Source: Aquabacter sediminis (lineage in GTDB: Bacteria; Pseudomonadota; Alphaproteobacteria; Rhizobiales; Xanthobacteraceae). From it: 64,000 nt of DNA. The translations under genes were made by a program, and so were the position numbers. The notes beneath the pieces are model-generated. The model was given only the letters and a program-made list of their open reading frames with translations. It did not search any database and was not told the DNA's origin. This document shows positions 9,191-19,121 of the stretch, in pieces. How positions within the stretch are numbered: the first letter of the stretch is position 1; each line of letters opens with the position of its first letter. The DNA is taken from the NCBI RefSeq assembly GCF_028863665.1, contig NZ_JARBFX010000005.1:62001-126000 (forward strand), given 5' to 3'.

Positions 9191-11602
9191 ATGAAATTCA
9201 CCCTCTCCTGGCTCAAGGAGCATCTGGACACCACCGCCTCCCTCGACGAGATCGTCGAGCTCCTCACCCTGATCGGGCTCGAGGTGGAAGGGGTGGAGGA
9301 CAAGGCCAAGGCGCTTGCCCCCTTCGTGGTGGGCGAGGTGCTGACCGCCGAGAAGCACCCCAATGCCGACAAGCTGCGGGTCTGCACCGTCTCCACCGGC
9401 GGCGCGCCCATCCAGGTGGTGTGCGGCGCCCCCAATGCGCGGGCGGGCCTGAAGACCGTCTTCGCCGCCCCCGGCACGGTCATCCCCGCCACCGGCACGG
9501 AACTGAAGATCGGCAAGATCCGCGACGTGGAAAGCCGGGGCATGCTGTGCTCGGCCCGCGAGATGGGCCTCTCCGAAGAGCATGACGGCATCCTGGAACT
9601 GCCGGCGGATGCGCCCGTCGGCGCGCCGTTTGCCGAAGTGCTCGGCCTTGGCGATCCCGTCATCGAGATCGCCGTCACCCCCAACCGGGCCGATTGCCTG
9701 GGCATCTGGGGCGTGGCGCGCGATCTGGCCGCCGCCGGCCTCGGCACGCTGAAGACCCGCGACGTGAAGCCGGTGGAAGGCACCTTCCCCTCGCCGGTCC
9801 AGGTGCGGCTCGACTTCGGCGACACGCCCTCCCTCTGCCCGCTCTTCGCGCTGCGTGTGGTGCGGGGCGTGAAGAATGGCCCGTCGCCCGAATGGCTCCA
9901 GGCCAAGCTGCGCGCCATCGGCCTGCGGCCCATCAATGCGCTGGTGGATATCACCAACCTGCTCACCATGGACCGTGACCGGCCGCTCCATGTCTTCGAC
10001 CTGAAGAAGGTTCATGGCGACCTTGTGGTGCGGCGGGGCCGGACGGGCGAGAGCCTCCTGGCGCTCGACGGGCGCACCTATGCGCTCGATGACACCATGT
10101 GCGTGATCGCCGACGACAAGGGCGTGGAGAGCCTCGCCGGCATCATGGGCGGCGAGGAATCGGGCTGCGACGAGGACACCACCGACGTGGTGATCGAATC
10201 TGCCCTCTGGGAGCCCATCAACATCGCCCAGACCGGCCGCAAGCTCGGCATCAATTCCGACGCCCGCTTCCGGTTCGAACGCGGCATCGATCCTGCCTTC
10301 GCGCTGCCCGGCCTGGAACTGGCCACGCGCCTGGTCATGGACCTGTGCGGCGGCGAGCCCTCGCAGGTGGTGGTGGCGGGCGCCGAGCCCGACACCCGCC
10401 GCACCCTCGACTTCCCCCTCTCCGAGGTGAAGCGCCTGTCTGGCCTCGAGGCCTCCGAGGCTGAGATGATCGGCGTGCTGGAGCGGCTCGGCTTCGTGGT
10501 GAGCGGGTCTGCGCCTGTGGTGCAGGTGGTGCCGCCCTCCTGGCGCGCAGACGTGGAGGGGAAGGCGGACCTGGTGGAAGAGGTGGTGCGTATCCTGGGC
10601 CTCGCCCGCGTGCCTTCCACCGAACTGCCGCGGGATGGCGGTGGCCGCCGGCCGGTGCTCACCGCCCTGCAATTGCGCACCCGCAAGGCCCGCCGGGCGC
10701 TGGCCGCCCGCGGTCTTGTGGAAGCGGTGACCTGGTCCTTCGTCTCCAAGGCGCAGGCGGAGCTGTTTGGCGGTGGCAAGCCGGAACTGGCCTTGTCCAA
10801 CCCCATCGCATCCGACCTCTCCGACATGCGCCCGAGCCTCCTGCCCGGCCTCATCCGCGCGGCCCAGGCCAATGCGGACCGGGGCTATGGCGACGTGGCC
10901 CTGTTCGAGGTGGGCCAGGTGTTCGCGGGTGACCAGCCCAAGGACCAGACCATGTCCGCCGCCGGCCTGCGCCGGGCGACTGCCAAGCCCTTTGGCGCCG
11001 GCCGCCACTGGTCGGGCGCGGCCAAGCCGGTGGATGTGTTCGACGCCAAGGCGGACGCGCTGGCAGCGCTTGCCGCCTGCGGCGCGCCGGTGGGCAATCT
11101 CCAGGTCACGGCGGATGCGCCCGGCTGGTACCATCCCGGCCGCTCGGGCAGCTTCCGCCTGGGGCCGAACGTGATCGGCGTGTTCGGGGAGCTGCACCCC
11201 ACGGTGCTGGAGGCGCTCGACGTGTCCGGCCCGCTGGTGGCGTTCGAGCTGACGCTGGACCGGGTGCCGGAGCCCAAGGCCAAGGCCACCAAGGTGAAGC
11301 CCCTCATCGACCTCTCCGCCTTCCAGCCGGTGCGGCGCGACTTCGCCTTCATCGTCGACCGGACGGTGGGCGCGGCCGATATCCTCAAGGCGGCCCAGGG
11401 CGTCGACAAGAAGCTCATCACCGGGGCGAGCGTGTTCGACGTTTATGAGGGCGCGGGCATCGACGCGGCCAAGAAGTCGGTGGCCATCGAGGTCACTCTC
11501 CAGCCGCGCGAACGCACGCTCACCGATGCGGAAATCGAGACGGTGGCGGGCAAGATCGTCGCCGAGGTGACCAAGAAGACCGGCGCCACGCTGCGTGCGT
11601 GA
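9191..11602 (+). CDS. pheT: Phenylalanyl-tRNA synthetase beta subunit
   Basis: An 803-residue PheT of normal length. Visible modules are the N-terminal tRNA-binding OB fold (residues about 40-150, [11 protein letters not shown]), the B3/B4 editing region, a B5 region, the catalytic-like core, and a C-terminal anticodon-binding FDX-ACB domain ([13 protein letters not shown] to the end). It partners PheS and hydrolyses mischarged Tyr-tRNA-Phe. GAGATC lies just before the ATG. It converges with the methyltransferase gene across a GC hairpin. Confidence 0.97.
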   Translation: MKFTLSWLKEHLDTTASLDEIVELLTLIGLEVEGVEDKAKALAPFVVGEVLTAEKHPNADKLRVCTVSTGGAPIQVVCGAPNARAGLKTVFAAPGTVIPATGTELKIGKIRDVESRGMLCSAREMGLSEEHDGILELPADAPVGAPFAEVLGLGDPVIEIAVTPNRADCLGIWGVARDLAAAGLGTLKTRDVKPVEGTFPSPVQVRLDFGDTPSLCPLFALRVVRGVKNGPSPEWLQAKLRAIGLRPINALVDITNLLTMDRDRPLHVFDLKKVHGDLVVRRGRTGESLLALDGRTYALDDTMCVIADDKGVESLAGIMGGEESGCDEDTTDVVIESALWEPINIAQTGRKLGINSDARFRFERGIDPAFALPGLELATRLVMDLCGGEPSQVVVAGAEPDTRRTLDFPLSEVKRLSGLEASEAEMIGVLERLGFVVSGSAPVVQVVPPSWRADVEGKADLVEEVVRILGLARVPSTELPRDGGGRRPVLTALQLRTRKARRALAARGLVEAVTWSFVSKAQAELFGGGKPELALSNPIASDLSDMRPSLLPGLIRAAQANADRGYGDVALFEVGQVFAGDQPKDQTMSAAGLRRATAKPFGAGRHWSGAAKPVDVFDAKADALAALAACGAPVGNLQVTADAPGWYHPGRSGSFRLGPNVIGVFGELHPTVLEALDVSGPLVAFELTLDRVPEPKAKATKVKPLIDLSAFQPVRRDFAFIVDRTVGAADILKAAQGVDKKLITGASVFDVYEGAGIDAAKKSVAIEVTLQPRERTLTDAEIETVAGKIVAEVTKKTGATLRA

Positions 11603-11623
11603 TCTCGGTCTTAAGGGATGGGT

Positions 11624-11645
11624 GCGGGCGGCTCAGGCCGCCCGC
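11624..11645. terminator. GC hairpin between convergent genes
   Basis: GCGGGCGGC and GCCGCCCGC form a perfect 9-bp stem with a TCAG loop. The hairpin contains the stop codon of the minus-strand methyltransferase gene and lies 22 bp after pheT. There is no T tract, so intrinsic termination is uncertain. Confidence 0.35.
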
Positions 11646-12550
11646 GCCACCACCACCAGTCCCGGCACCGGCACGCTTTTTTCGGTGCGGGTGGAGACGG
11701 CGGCAAGCTCCAGGGGCGTGAACCCGGCCTTAGCGAGCGCGCGCTCCACATAGGCGCGGCCATGGGCATAGCGCAGGGTGTCGCGCAGGATCACGCCGTC
11801 CGCCTCGTGGGTCTCAACGGTGAAGGCGAGCAGCCCTTCTTCTTCTAGCGCTGTGCGCGCGGCGGCAAGAATGTCGGCAAGATCGCCGAGATAGCAGAAG
11901 GCATCCGCCGCCAGCACCAGATCGGCGCTTCGAGCCTCCTGGTCGCGCAGGAAGGCCACCATCTCCCCCACATGGAGCGCGGCATAAAGGCCGAGCCGCT
12001 CCGCGCGCTCCACCATGGCGGGGGCAAGGTCCACGCCCTCCAGCACGGTGCACCAGGGGGCAAACAGCGGCGCGGCGAGGCCGGTGCCGCATCCCAGATC
12101 CAGCGCGCGGGCAAAGGCGGGGGCGCGGCCGAGGCGCCGGCAGGCCGCCTCCACCGCCGCCGCCAGCACCTCCGGCCCGCGATAGGAGAGCTTCTCCCGC
12201 AAGGCGGTGTCGAATCGGCCGGCATATTGGTCGAACAGGGTGCGGACAAAATCCGCCGACATGGCCCCTTCCGCCGGCCGCGCGCCGAGGCGGGCGAGGC
12301 GCAAGGCCGCGCCCAGCGGGTCGGCGGCATCACGGGCCAGGGCCGCCTCATAGGCGGCGATAGCGGCGGCGGTCTGGCCCAGCCCCTCCCGCACCTCGCC
12401 CAAGAGGAACCACGCCGCGAGAAAATCCGGCGCCTCTTCCACCAGGTCCGCCAGCATGCCTTCGGCGGCTTCGCGGTCGCCGCCTTCCGCATAAGAGCGC
12501 GCCCAGTCCAGGCGCCGGTCGAGGGCGGGATGTCCCGAAGAATGCAACAT
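11633..12550 (-). CDS. TPR-type protein with SAM-dependent methyltransferase domain
   Basis: A 305-residue protein. The N-terminal ~90 residues look like TPR helices (EEAPDFLAAWFLLGEVREGLG, AIAAYEAALARD). A class I methyltransferase domain follows, with motif I ALDLGCGTGLAAPLF and a LVLAADAFCYLGDL segment. This arrangement resembles trans-aconitate or UbiE-like small-molecule methyltransferases annotated only by fold. It is transcribed divergently from the DNA-repair pair, with 54 bp between starts. The substrate cannot be told from sequence. Confidence 0.7.
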   Translation of the reverse strand: MLHSSGHPALDRRLDWARSYAEGGDREAAEGMLADLVEEAPDFLAAWFLLGEVREGLGQTAAAIAAYEAALARDAADPLGAALRLARLGARPAEGAMSADFVRTLFDQYAGRFDTALREKLSYRGPEVLAAAVEAACRRLGRAPAFARALDLGCGTGLAAPLFAPWCTVLEGVDLAPAMVERAERLGLYAALHVGEMVAFLRDQEARSADLVLAADAFCYLGDLADILAAARTALEEEGLLAFTVETHEADGVILRDTLRYAHGRAYVERALAKAGFTPLELAAVSTRTEKSVPVPGLVVVARAA

Positions 12551-12604
12551 GGCGCGCTACCTGGTCTCGCCCTTATGGATCGCGCCCCCATATAACGGAG
12601 AACC

Positions 12605-13654
12605 ATGCGCCCGGAAGACCTGCTGCGTCCTTCGCCCCGCGGCCTTTATTGCCCCGTCGGCGACTTCTACATCGATCCGACCCGCGCGGTGGACCGGGCG
12701 GTGATCACCCACGGCCATTCCGACCATGCCCGCGCCGGCCACGGCCATGTGCTGGCGACGGAGGAAACCCTGCGCCTCATGGCCATCCGCTATGGGGAAG
12801 GATTTGCCGGCGCCAGCCAGCCGGTGGCTTATGGGGAGAGCGTGGAGGTGGGCGGCGTGCGTCTCACGCCCCATCCGGCGGGCCATGTGCTGGGCTCGGC
12901 GCAATGGGAATTGTCCTGGCGCGGGCTCACCATCGTGGCGTCGGGTGACTACAAGGACGCTCTTGATCCCACCTGCGCGCCGTTCGAGCCGGTGCGCTGC
13001 CATGTCTTCATTTCCGAGGCGACCTTCGGCCTGCCGGTCTTCCGCCATCCCGATGCGGCGGCGGAGACGGCCAAGCTGCTGGCCTCCGTGCGGCTGTTCC
13101 CGGAGCGCACCCACGTGGTGGGCGCCTATTCGCTGGGCAAGGCGCAGCGCATGATGGCGCTGATGCGGGAGGCCGGCTTTAGCGCGCCCATCCTCATCCA
13201 TGGGGCGCTGGAGGCCATCAGCGCCTATTATGTCAGCCAGGGCATCCCGCTCGGTGAATTGCGCCCGGTGCGCGGCCTGAAGAAGGCGGAGCTGGCGGGC
13301 GCGGTGGTCATCGCCCCGCCCATGGCGCTCTCCGACCTGTTCCTGCGCGGCTTTCCCGAGCCCGTGAGCGCCTTTGCCTCCGGCTGGATGCGGGTGCGCG
13401 CGCGGGCGCGCCAGCGGGGCGTCGACCTGCCGCTGGTGGTCTCCGACCATGCGGACTGGGACGGGCTCATCGCCTCCACCCTCGCCACCGGCTGCGAGGA
13501 GCTGTGGGTCACCCATGGGGCCGAGGATGCCCTTGTTCATTGGGCCGGCACAAAGGGCCTTCGGGCGCGTCCGCTCCACATGGTCGGCTATGGGGAGGAG
13601 GAAGAGGAGGCGGCTCCTGCTCCCACGTCCGAGGCCAAGGAGGCGGCGCCATGA
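12605..13654 (+). CDS. Ligase-associated DNA exonuclease (metallo-beta-lactamase fold)
   Basis: A 349-residue protein of the MBL/beta-CASP family. The metal motif H36-G-H-S-D-H41 lies at the start, and later segments HPAGHVLGSAQWEL and VVSDHADWDGL fit the beta-CASP nuclease group. Alphaproteobacterial members sit next to an ATP-dependent ligase and are annotated as ligase-associated DNA exonucleases. This stop codon overlaps the ligase start by 4 bases, so the two are translationally coupled. The likely role is end processing before sealing. The Ala/Glu-rich C-terminal tail looks unstructured. Confidence 0.85.
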   Translation: MRPEDLLRPSPRGLYCPVGDFYIDPTRAVDRAVITHGHSDHARAGHGHVLATEETLRLMAIRYGEGFAGASQPVAYGESVEVGGVRLTPHPAGHVLGSAQWELSWRGLTIVASGDYKDALDPTCAPFEPVRCHVFISEATFGLPVFRHPDAAAETAKLLASVRLFPERTHVVGAYSLGKAQRMMALMREAGFSAPILIHGALEAISAYYVSQGIPLGELRPVRGLKKAELAGAVVIAPPMALSDLFLRGFPEPVSAFASGWMRVRARARQRGVDLPLVVSDHADWDGLIASTLATGCEELWVTHGAEDALVHWAGTKGLRARPLHMVGYGEEEEEAAPAPTSEAKEAAP

Positions 13655-15306
13655 ACCGCTTCGCCGCTCTTCTCGACCGCATGGGCTATGAGGCCGGCCG
13701 AAATGCCAAGATCCGCCTGATGGCGGACTATTTCCGCTCGACGCCCGATCCCGAGCGCGGCTTTGCGCTGGCCGCCCTCACCGGGGCGCTGTCCTTCGCC
13801 AATGCCAAGCCGGGCCTCGTGCGCGGCCTCATTGCCGAGCGCACCGATCCGGTCCTGTTCGCCATGTCCTATGACTATGTGGGCGACCTGTCGGAGACGG
13901 TGGCCCTCATGTGGCCGGTAGCGCCCGAGGCGCGGCCGAATCGTTCGCCGGAACTGTCCGAGATCATCGAGGCGCTCCACACCACGCCCAAGCGCGAGCT
14001 GCCCCAGCGTCTCGCGCATTGGCTGGACGGCCTGGACGAGACCGGCCGCTGGGCGCTCCTGAAGCTTATCACCGGCGCCTTGCGGGTGGGCGCGTCCGCC
14101 CGCCTCGCCAAGACGGCGGTGGCGAGCCTGGGCGACCTGGAGCCGGACGCGGTGGAACTGGTCTGGCCCGGTCTCACGCCGCCTTATCTGGATCTCTTCG
14201 CCTGGGTGGAAGGGCGCGGTCCCGCGCCCCGCAGCGACAATCCCGCCCCGTTCCGGCCGGTCATGCTGTCCCATCCCCTGGAGGCGGCCGACCTCGAAAC
14301 TCTCGCCCCCTCCGAATTCCGCGCCGAGTGGAAATGGGACGGCATCCGCGTCCAGGCGGTGGCGGGGCGCATGGCGGATGGGAGCCGCATGGCGCGCCTC
14401 TATAGCCGCACCGGGGAGGATATTTCCCCCGCCTTCCCGGACCTCATGGAGGCCCTGGACTTCGAGGGTGCCATAGACGGGGAATTGCTGATCCTGAAGG
14501 AGGGGCGCGTCCAGTCCTTCAACGTCCTGCAGCAGCGCCTCAACCGGAAGGCCGTGACCCCGAAGATGCTGCGGGACTTCCCCGCCCATGTGCGGGCCTA
14601 TGACCTGCTGGTGGATGGCACCCAGGACCTGCGCGACCTGCCTTTCCTGGAGCGCCGCGCGCGCCTGGAGGCCTTGGTCGCGCGCACCGCCTCGCCCCGG
14701 CTGGATCTCTCCCCGCTCGTCCCCTTCGCCACCTGGGAGGAGCTGGTCGCCGCCCGCGCCGAGCCGGCCTCCGCCGGGGCGGGGGAGGATGCCGAGGCGG
14801 TGGAGGGGGTGATGCTCAAGCGGGTGGACAGCCTCTATCTGCCCGGCCGTCCCAAGGGACCGTGGTGGAAGTGGAAGCGCGATCCCCACTCCGTGGATGC
14901 GGTGCTCATGTATGCCCAGCGCGGCCACGGCAAGCGCTCGTCCTATTATTCCGACTACACTTTCGGGGTCTGGACGGTGGCCGAGGGGCAGGAGGTTCTG
15001 GTACCCGTGGGCAAGGCCTATTTCGGCTTCACCGACGCGGAGCTGTTGCAGATCGACCGCTTCGTGCGGGGCCACACGGTCAACAAGTTCGGCCCGGTGC
15101 GGGAGGTGGTGCACACGGCGGACGAGGGGCTGGTGCTGGAAGTGGCGTTCGAGGGGCTCGCCCGCTCGGCCCGGCATCGCTCGGGGGTGGCCATGCGCTT
15201 TCCCCGCATCGCCCGCCTGCGCTGGGACAAGCCGCCCCGCGAGGCGGACCGGCTTGAGTCGCTGGAAGCCTTGCTGCGCACCGAACCGGGCGTGGCGCAG
15301 GACTGA
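13651..15306 (+). CDS. ATP-dependent DNA ligase, cisplatin-response type
   Basis: A 551-residue ligase. An N-terminal helical DNA-binding domain (about 1-190) is followed by the nucleotidyltransferase core with the AMP-accepting lysine K228 in EWKWDGIR, then DGELLIL, EGVMLKR and GPWWKWKRD, and a C-terminal OB fold. It seals nicks using ATP, in addition to the essential NAD-dependent LigA, and belongs to the group linked to cisplatin and cross-link tolerance. The start is the ATG at 13651 overlapping the exonuclease stop (ATGA). The partner helicase and PdeM endonuclease often found beside it are absent here. Confidence 0.9.
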   Translation: MNRFAALLDRMGYEAGRNAKIRLMADYFRSTPDPERGFALAALTGALSFANAKPGLVRGLIAERTDPVLFAMSYDYVGDLSETVALMWPVAPEARPNRSPELSEIIEALHTTPKRELPQRLAHWLDGLDETGRWALLKLITGALRVGASARLAKTAVASLGDLEPDAVELVWPGLTPPYLDLFAWVEGRGPAPRSDNPAPFRPVMLSHPLEAADLETLAPSEFRAEWKWDGIRVQAVAGRMADGSRMARLYSRTGEDISPAFPDLMEALDFEGAIDGELLILKEGRVQSFNVLQQRLNRKAVTPKMLRDFPAHVRAYDLLVDGTQDLRDLPFLERRARLEALVARTASPRLDLSPLVPFATWEELVAARAEPASAGAGEDAEAVEGVMLKRVDSLYLPGRPKGPWWKWKRDPHSVDAVLMYAQRGHGKRSSYYSDYTFGVWTVAEGQEVLVPVGKAYFGFTDAELLQIDRFVRGHTVNKFGPVREVVHTADEGLVLEVAFEGLARSARHRSGVAMRFPRIARLRWDKPPREADRLESLEALLRTEPGVAQD

Positions 15307-15342
15307 AACCGCCCCGCGCCTGAACGCCCCGCGCCCTCGGCT

Positions 15343-16035
15343 TTACTGCGTGACCCAGATCACCCGCGCGATCCACAACAGGTCGGTGGTGGCGAACTGG
15401 CGGTCCTCATGGTCGGGATTGAGTGAGCGCAGCTCCACCGTGCGGGCGGTGCGGCGGACCAGCTCCTTGGCCAGCACCTCGCCCTCGCGGGTCTTGACGA
15501 TCACCCGGTCGCCGCGCCGCACGGAGGCGGTGGGGGAGACGATGACAATGTCGCCTTCCCGGTAGACCGGCAGCATGGAATCGCCCGCGATTTCCAGCGC
15601 ATAGGCATGCTCGTCCTCGACGCCGGGGAAGACGATCTCGTCCCAGCCCGCGCCAACCGGAAAGCCGGCATCGTCGAAATAGCCGCCCTTGCCCGCCTGG
15701 GCGAGGCCGAGATGGGGGATGGTGCGCACCCGGGCGGGCGCGGGCGCTTCCTCGGCAAAGCCGGGATGGGGCGGGCGCGGGGCCGGGGGCGGCGGCTCCC
15801 GTCCTTCGAGGAGGGCGGTGAAATCCTCGATGCTGGCGCCGGTGGCATCCAGCACCTTGGCGATGCTCTCGGTGGAGGGCCAGCGGGGGCGCCCGTCCGC
15901 GGTGATGCGCTTGGAGCGGTTGAAGGCGGTGGCATCAAGCCCCGCTTTCTTGGCGAGCCCCGACGCCGAGAGGCCGTGCAAGGCGGCGAGGCGGTCGAGG
16001 GCGGTCCACACCTGGCCGTGGGTGAGCATCTGCAT
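15343..16035 (-). CDS. XRE/S24 family LexA-like repressor
   Basis: About 230 residues: an N-terminal helix-turn-helix (LSASGLAKKAGLDATAFNRSKR) and a C-terminal S24 peptidase-like domain. The Ser is in GDSMLPVYREGD and the Lys in GDRVIVKTREGEVLAKELVRR, the Ser-Lys dyad used for self-cleavage in LexA/CI proteins. Such regulators are common in Hyphomicrobiales; targets are unknown. The start is uncertain: I chose the ATG at 16035 so that the protein begins close to MLTHGQVWTALDRL, but the frame is open to an ATG at 16083. An AT-rich stretch upstream may hold its operator. Confidence 0.8.
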   Translation of the reverse strand: MQMLTHGQVWTALDRLAALHGLSASGLAKKAGLDATAFNRSKRITADGRPRWPSTESIAKVLDATGASIEDFTALLEGREPPPPAPRPPHPGFAEEAPAPARVRTIPHLGLAQAGKGGYFDDAGFPVGAGWDEIVFPGVEDEHAYALEIAGDSMLPVYREGDIVIVSPTASVRRGDRVIVKTREGEVLAKELVRRTARTVELRSLNPDHEDRQFATTDLLWIARVIWVTQ

Positions 16036-16465
16036 GTGGCGTTCCGTCAAGCCGAAGCGCTGAAAGCGTCGCCTGCGCCCCATGCGCAGGCAGGAGACCG
16101 GAGAGAGCGCCCTGCTCGCCCCAACCGCCCCCCGTCACGCCAGAAGGAGAACTGCTGCCATCGGGTGCGCACAGCTCTCCTCGCCTTTAGGAAAATATGG
16201 TTTAAATGCGTCCCTGTCCAGGAATTTTGTCTTTAAAGCAACGCTTCTGTTTTCCCCCGCCCAGGACATTTGAATTGCCACGCCTCCTCAAGACTTTATC
16301 GCACCGCCACAGCTTTCAGGCGAGTGCTGTCCCGAGGTCGGTGAGTTGCAGGCGAGGGTGAAAACCCGCAGTGCGGGCGTCCGCAATACTGTGGCGCAAC
16401 CGGGCCCCATCTTCCCAAGGGCACGCGGCCATGCTGTAGAGCCGGCGGAAGAAGGAGACGAGCGC
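16036..16465. other. Intergenic region with AT-rich promoter-like stretch
   Basis: There is no convincing gene between the divergent S24 repressor and DUF952 genes. Positions 16184-16275 are clearly richer in A+T than the surroundings and include TTTAAAT and CTTTAAAG half-palindromes. This would suit promoters and an operator for the repressor. Confidence 0.4.
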
Positions 16466-16822
16466 ATGACCGGCACCGATCCCGTGGTTTTCAAGATCGC
16501 CCCTGCGGCCCTCTGGGCTGAGGCCGAGGCGGCAGGGCGGTTCGGGGGCGCGCCGGTGGACCTCGCCGACGGCTATATCCACTTCTCGACCGCCGCCCAG
16601 GTGGCCGAGACCGCGCGCAAGCATTTCGCCGGGCAGGGTGACCTCTTGCTGGTGGCGGTGGATGCGACGGCTCTGGCAGAGGGATTGCGCTGGGAAGTCT
16701 CCCGGGGCGGCGCACTGTTTCCCCACCTCTATGGCCCTTTGCCCCTGTCGGCGGTGCTCTGGGTGAAGCCGCTGCCGCTGGGGGCGGACGGCGTCCACGC
16801 CTTTCCCGATCTGTCCGCCTGA
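16466..16822 (+). CDS. DUF952 family protein
   Basis: A 118-residue protein. The DUF952 signature is a Y-I-H-F-S-T segment (DLADGYIHFSTAAQVAETARKHFAGQGDLLLV) followed by LRWEVSRGGALFPHLYGPLP. The fold is known from structural genomics, but no activity is firmly established. GAAGGAG 11 bases before the ATG fixes this start over an upstream frame. It converges closely (4 bp) with the phosphatase gene. Confidence 0.8.
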   Translation: MTGTDPVVFKIAPAALWAEAEAAGRFGGAPVDLADGYIHFSTAAQVAETARKHFAGQGDLLLVAVDATALAEGLRWEVSRGGALFPHLYGPLPLSAVLWVKPLPLGADGVHAFPDLSA

Positions 16823-16826
16823 CGCT

Positions 16827-17333
16827 TCAGATCAGGGCAAGGGAAAAGGGCTCGCCTTCATAGGCGTCGCGGCCCCGGCCGATGGACTCGATGGCGCGCA
16901 CCATCCGGCCGTCCCGCCGCAGCGCCCGGTCCGCCAGCGCCACCAGGCGCGCATTGGGCGTCGCGGTGGGGGAGGCGGCGCGCAGGCGCGTGGCAATCTC
17001 CGCCTCGTCCTGCTCGGGCAGCAGCGCGCACACGGTGGCATAGGCGGCGGCGGTGGAGCGGGAAATGCCCGCATAGCAATGGATCACCAGCGGCGCCTCG
17101 CGCGGCCAGGCGCGCACGAATTCCAGCAGCTCGTTCATATGCGCCTCGCCTGGGGCGACGAGGCCTTCCATCTCTTCCACGATGTCGTTGATGCCAAGGA
17201 AGAGGTGGTTGGTGGGGTCCACGTTCGAGGGACGGGTGAACACCGTATTGCCATTGATCAGGCTGATCACATGGCGGGCGCCGGTGGCCTCCACCGTCGC
17301 ATGGAGACGGGCGAGGGAGCAGACATGGATCAT
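16827..17333 (-). CDS. Protein tyrosine phosphatase-like protein
   Basis: A 168-residue cysteine-phosphatase-fold protein. The P-loop is H85-C86-Y-A-G-I-S-R92, matching CX5R with the following Ser, and the family-typical ISLIN and FLGINDI segments precede it. It resembles the alphaproteobacterial tyrosine phosphatase group of unknown substrate. Its ATG overlaps the stop of the HD-domain gene by 4 bases, so both are translated together. A dephosphorylation role beside an HD phosphohydrolase is suggestive, but the target is unknown. Confidence 0.75.
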   Translation of the reverse strand: MIHVCSLARLHATVEATGARHVISLINGNTVFTRPSNVDPTNHLFLGINDIVEEMEGLVAPGEAHMNELLEFVRAWPREAPLVIHCYAGISRSTAAAYATVCALLPEQDEAEIATRLRAASPTATPNARLVALADRALRRDGRMVRAIESIGRGRDAYEGEPFSLALI

Positions 17334-17980
17334 GGCGCAAGCTCCTCGAAACGGGCGATGAAGCGGGCCTTCGCCGCATCCGCCGTCCAGGGTGTCAGAT
17401 AATCCTTCTCGACCGTGTCGTCGAGCCGCACTGGGCGGCCGAAAAAGGCCAGGGCTTCCTGCGGCTCGAACCCGGCAAGGTGGGTCGCCTCCAGATAGGC
17501 GGCAGCCCGGTCCGCGCCCTTGGCCAGCTTCACCAGGGCGTCCGGCCACACCGGCGGCAGGCCGAAGCGGATGGAAATCGCCCCCAGCAGGCGCGCCTCC
17601 ACCGCCTTGTAGTCGCCGCCCAGCACCGCCTTGAAGGGCGAGATCATGTCGCCGATGACATATTCGGGCGCGTCATGCAGCAGTACGGCGAGGCGCCAGC
17701 GCGGTTCGATATTGGGCGCGGTGCGGCGGGCGAGGCGTTCCACCAGGAGGGAATGCTGGGCCACCGAGAAGATATTGTCGCCCCGCGTCTGGCCGTTCCA
17801 GCGCGCGACACGCGCCAGGCCATGGGCGATGTCCTCGATTTCCACATCGAGCGGGGAGGGGTCGAGCAGGTCGAGGCGCCGTCCGGAGAGCATGCGCTGC
17901 CAGGCGCGCGGGGGAGGGGGCGCGGCCTTGCCGGCGGCGGGCGCGCGGCCAGGGGATGGGGTTTGGGGCGTCTGCGCCAT
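17330..17980 (-). CDS. HD-domain phosphohydrolase, YfbR-like
   Basis: A 216-residue protein with a Pro/Ala-rich N-terminus and an HD domain: H76 ([12 protein letters not shown]), H102-D103 ([12 protein letters not shown]), and a distal Asp. The order NIFSVAQHS...[13 protein letters not shown]...PFK is that of YfbR-type 5'-deoxynucleotidases, which remove phosphate from dNMPs using a divalent metal. It is coupled to the tyrosine phosphatase gene by an ATGA overlap. The residue after HD is Ala-Pro-Glu, as in YfbR relatives. Substrate assignment is by family. Confidence 0.8.
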   Translation of the reverse strand: MAQTPQTPSPGRAPAAGKAAPPPPRAWQRMLSGRRLDLLDPSPLDVEIEDIAHGLARVARWNGQTRGDNIFSVAQHSLLVERLARRTAPNIEPRWRLAVLLHDAPEYVIGDMISPFKAVLGGDYKAVEARLLGAISIRFGLPPVWPDALVKLAKGADRAAAYLEATHLAGFEPQEALAFFGRPVRLDDTVEKDYLTPWTADAAKARFIARFEELAP

Positions 17981-18123
17981 CTGAAACTCGATCAGCCTTC
18001 ACTCACGACACGAAAGGCGGGCCCCAGGGGGGGGCGCCTTTCCGTCCCGGTCCCGCGCACGCGACGCGCTGGCCCGGGCCGTCCTCCGGGTATAAGGAGG
18101 CGCACCGCAGGAGCAAGGCCCCG

Positions 18124-18570
18124 ATGACACAGCCGGTCCGTCCCACGCTTGCCGCCAGCGCCGCCGTGTTCCGCGAGGGGCGGGTGCTTCTGGCCCGGCG
18201 CGGCTTCAATCCCGGCCTTGGCCTGTGGAGCCTGCCCGGCGGGCGGGTGGAGCCGGGCGAGACCGTGGCGCAGGCGGCGGCACGGGAGGTGATGGAAGAG
18301 GTGCAGGTCGAGGCGCGGGTGCTGGGCGTCGCGGCGGTGCTGGACTTCATCACCACGGACGAAGCGGGCGTGCTGAAAAGCCATTTCGTCGTCATTGCCC
18401 ATGCCGCCCTCTGGCTGGCGGGCGAGCCGCAGGTGGGGGAGGAGGCAACCGAGATCGGATGGTTTCGCCCGGAGGAGGTGGCGGGCCTTGCCACCACGCG
18501 CGGCCTTGCCGATGTGGTCGCGCGCGCCGCGGGTCTCGTGTCGCTCCCGACGGCGACCGGCGCGGCTTGA
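18124..18570 (+). CDS. NUDIX hydrolase
   Basis: A 148-residue NUDIX protein. The NUDIX box runs G40 to V62, with G40, E46, R54, E55, E58 and E59 in place. The usual final Gly is replaced by Gln (Q61). The body [13 protein letters not shown] plus a beta-rich C-terminus resembles ADP-ribose or nucleoside-diphosphate hydrolases. All metal-binding glutamates are kept, so it is probably active. Substrate unknown. It lies just upstream of a small secreted-protein gene on the same strand. Confidence 0.85.
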   Translation: MTQPVRPTLAASAAVFREGRVLLARRGFNPGLGLWSLPGGRVEPGETVAQAAAREVMEEVQVEARVLGVAAVLDFITTDEAGVLKSHFVVIAHAALWLAGEPQVGEEATEIGWFRPEEVAGLATTRGLADVVARAAGLVSLPTATGAA

Positions 18571-18601
18571 CCCGGCGCCCGGAACGCGCGACGACACACG
18601 C

Positions 18602-18988
18602 ATGCGCCTGGCTGCCGTGCTCCTTGCTCTCCTCTGTGTCGCCTTAGGCGGGGCCGGCGCGCGCGCGGCGGAAGGCTCGACGCCGCCTTACGAGAGCGAT
18701 CTCCTGCGTCTCGCCGAAATCCTGGGCGGGCTGCATTATCTGCGCCCCCTGTGCGGCATGAGCGCGGAGGCCCAGAGCTGGCGCAACGAGATGCAGGGCC
18801 TGATTGAGACCGAGCAACCTTCCGACACCCGCAAGAGCCGGCTCGTGGCGGCCTTCAACCAGGGCTATAACAGCTATGCGCAGGTCTATCGCACCTGCAC
18901 GCCGGCCGCCGCCGTGGCGGTTCAGCGCCAGCTGGACGAAGGGGCCCGCCTCTCCCACGAAATCGTCGTGCGCTACGGCGGAAACTGA
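18602..18988 (+). CDS. TIGR02301 family exported protein
   Basis: A 128-residue protein. An N-terminal signal peptide (hydrophobic residues 3-20, cleavage near ARAAEG) is followed by the family segments DLLRLAEILGGLHYLRPLCG, AFNQGYNSYAQVYRTC and ARLSHEIVVRYGG. Two cysteines (about C59 and C99) could pair. The family is restricted to alphaproteobacteria and has no known function. It lies 31 bp after the NUDIX stop and may be co-transcribed. Confidence 0.75.
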   Translation: MRLAAVLLALLCVALGGAGARAAEGSTPPYESDLLRLAEILGGLHYLRPLCGMSAEAQSWRNEMQGLIETEQPSDTRKSRLVAAFNQGYNSYAQVYRTCTPAAAVAVQRQLDEGARLSHEIVVRYGGN

Positions 18989-19121
18989 CGCGCTGTCGGC
19001 CCACGCGATTGTGCGGGGCCTCTTCAAGGGCCGTTAACCTTTCGTTTAGAACTTCCACGACGCGCGGTCGTGCTGTGCTAGTGAAAGGGCGCGCCCGGGA
19101 GACGGCGCGCCGGAGGCCCCC

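Noticed and set aside
8051-11197. A 1,048-codon frame antisense to pheS and pheT
   Set aside because: It lies wholly opposite two certain genes, has His/Gly/Arg-rich composition typical of GC-rich antisense frames, and shows no family features.
13504-13650. Longer N-terminus for the ATP-dependent ligase
   Set aside because: The extension overlaps the exonuclease gene; the ATG at 13651 gives a coupled ATGA start and a normal family N-terminus.
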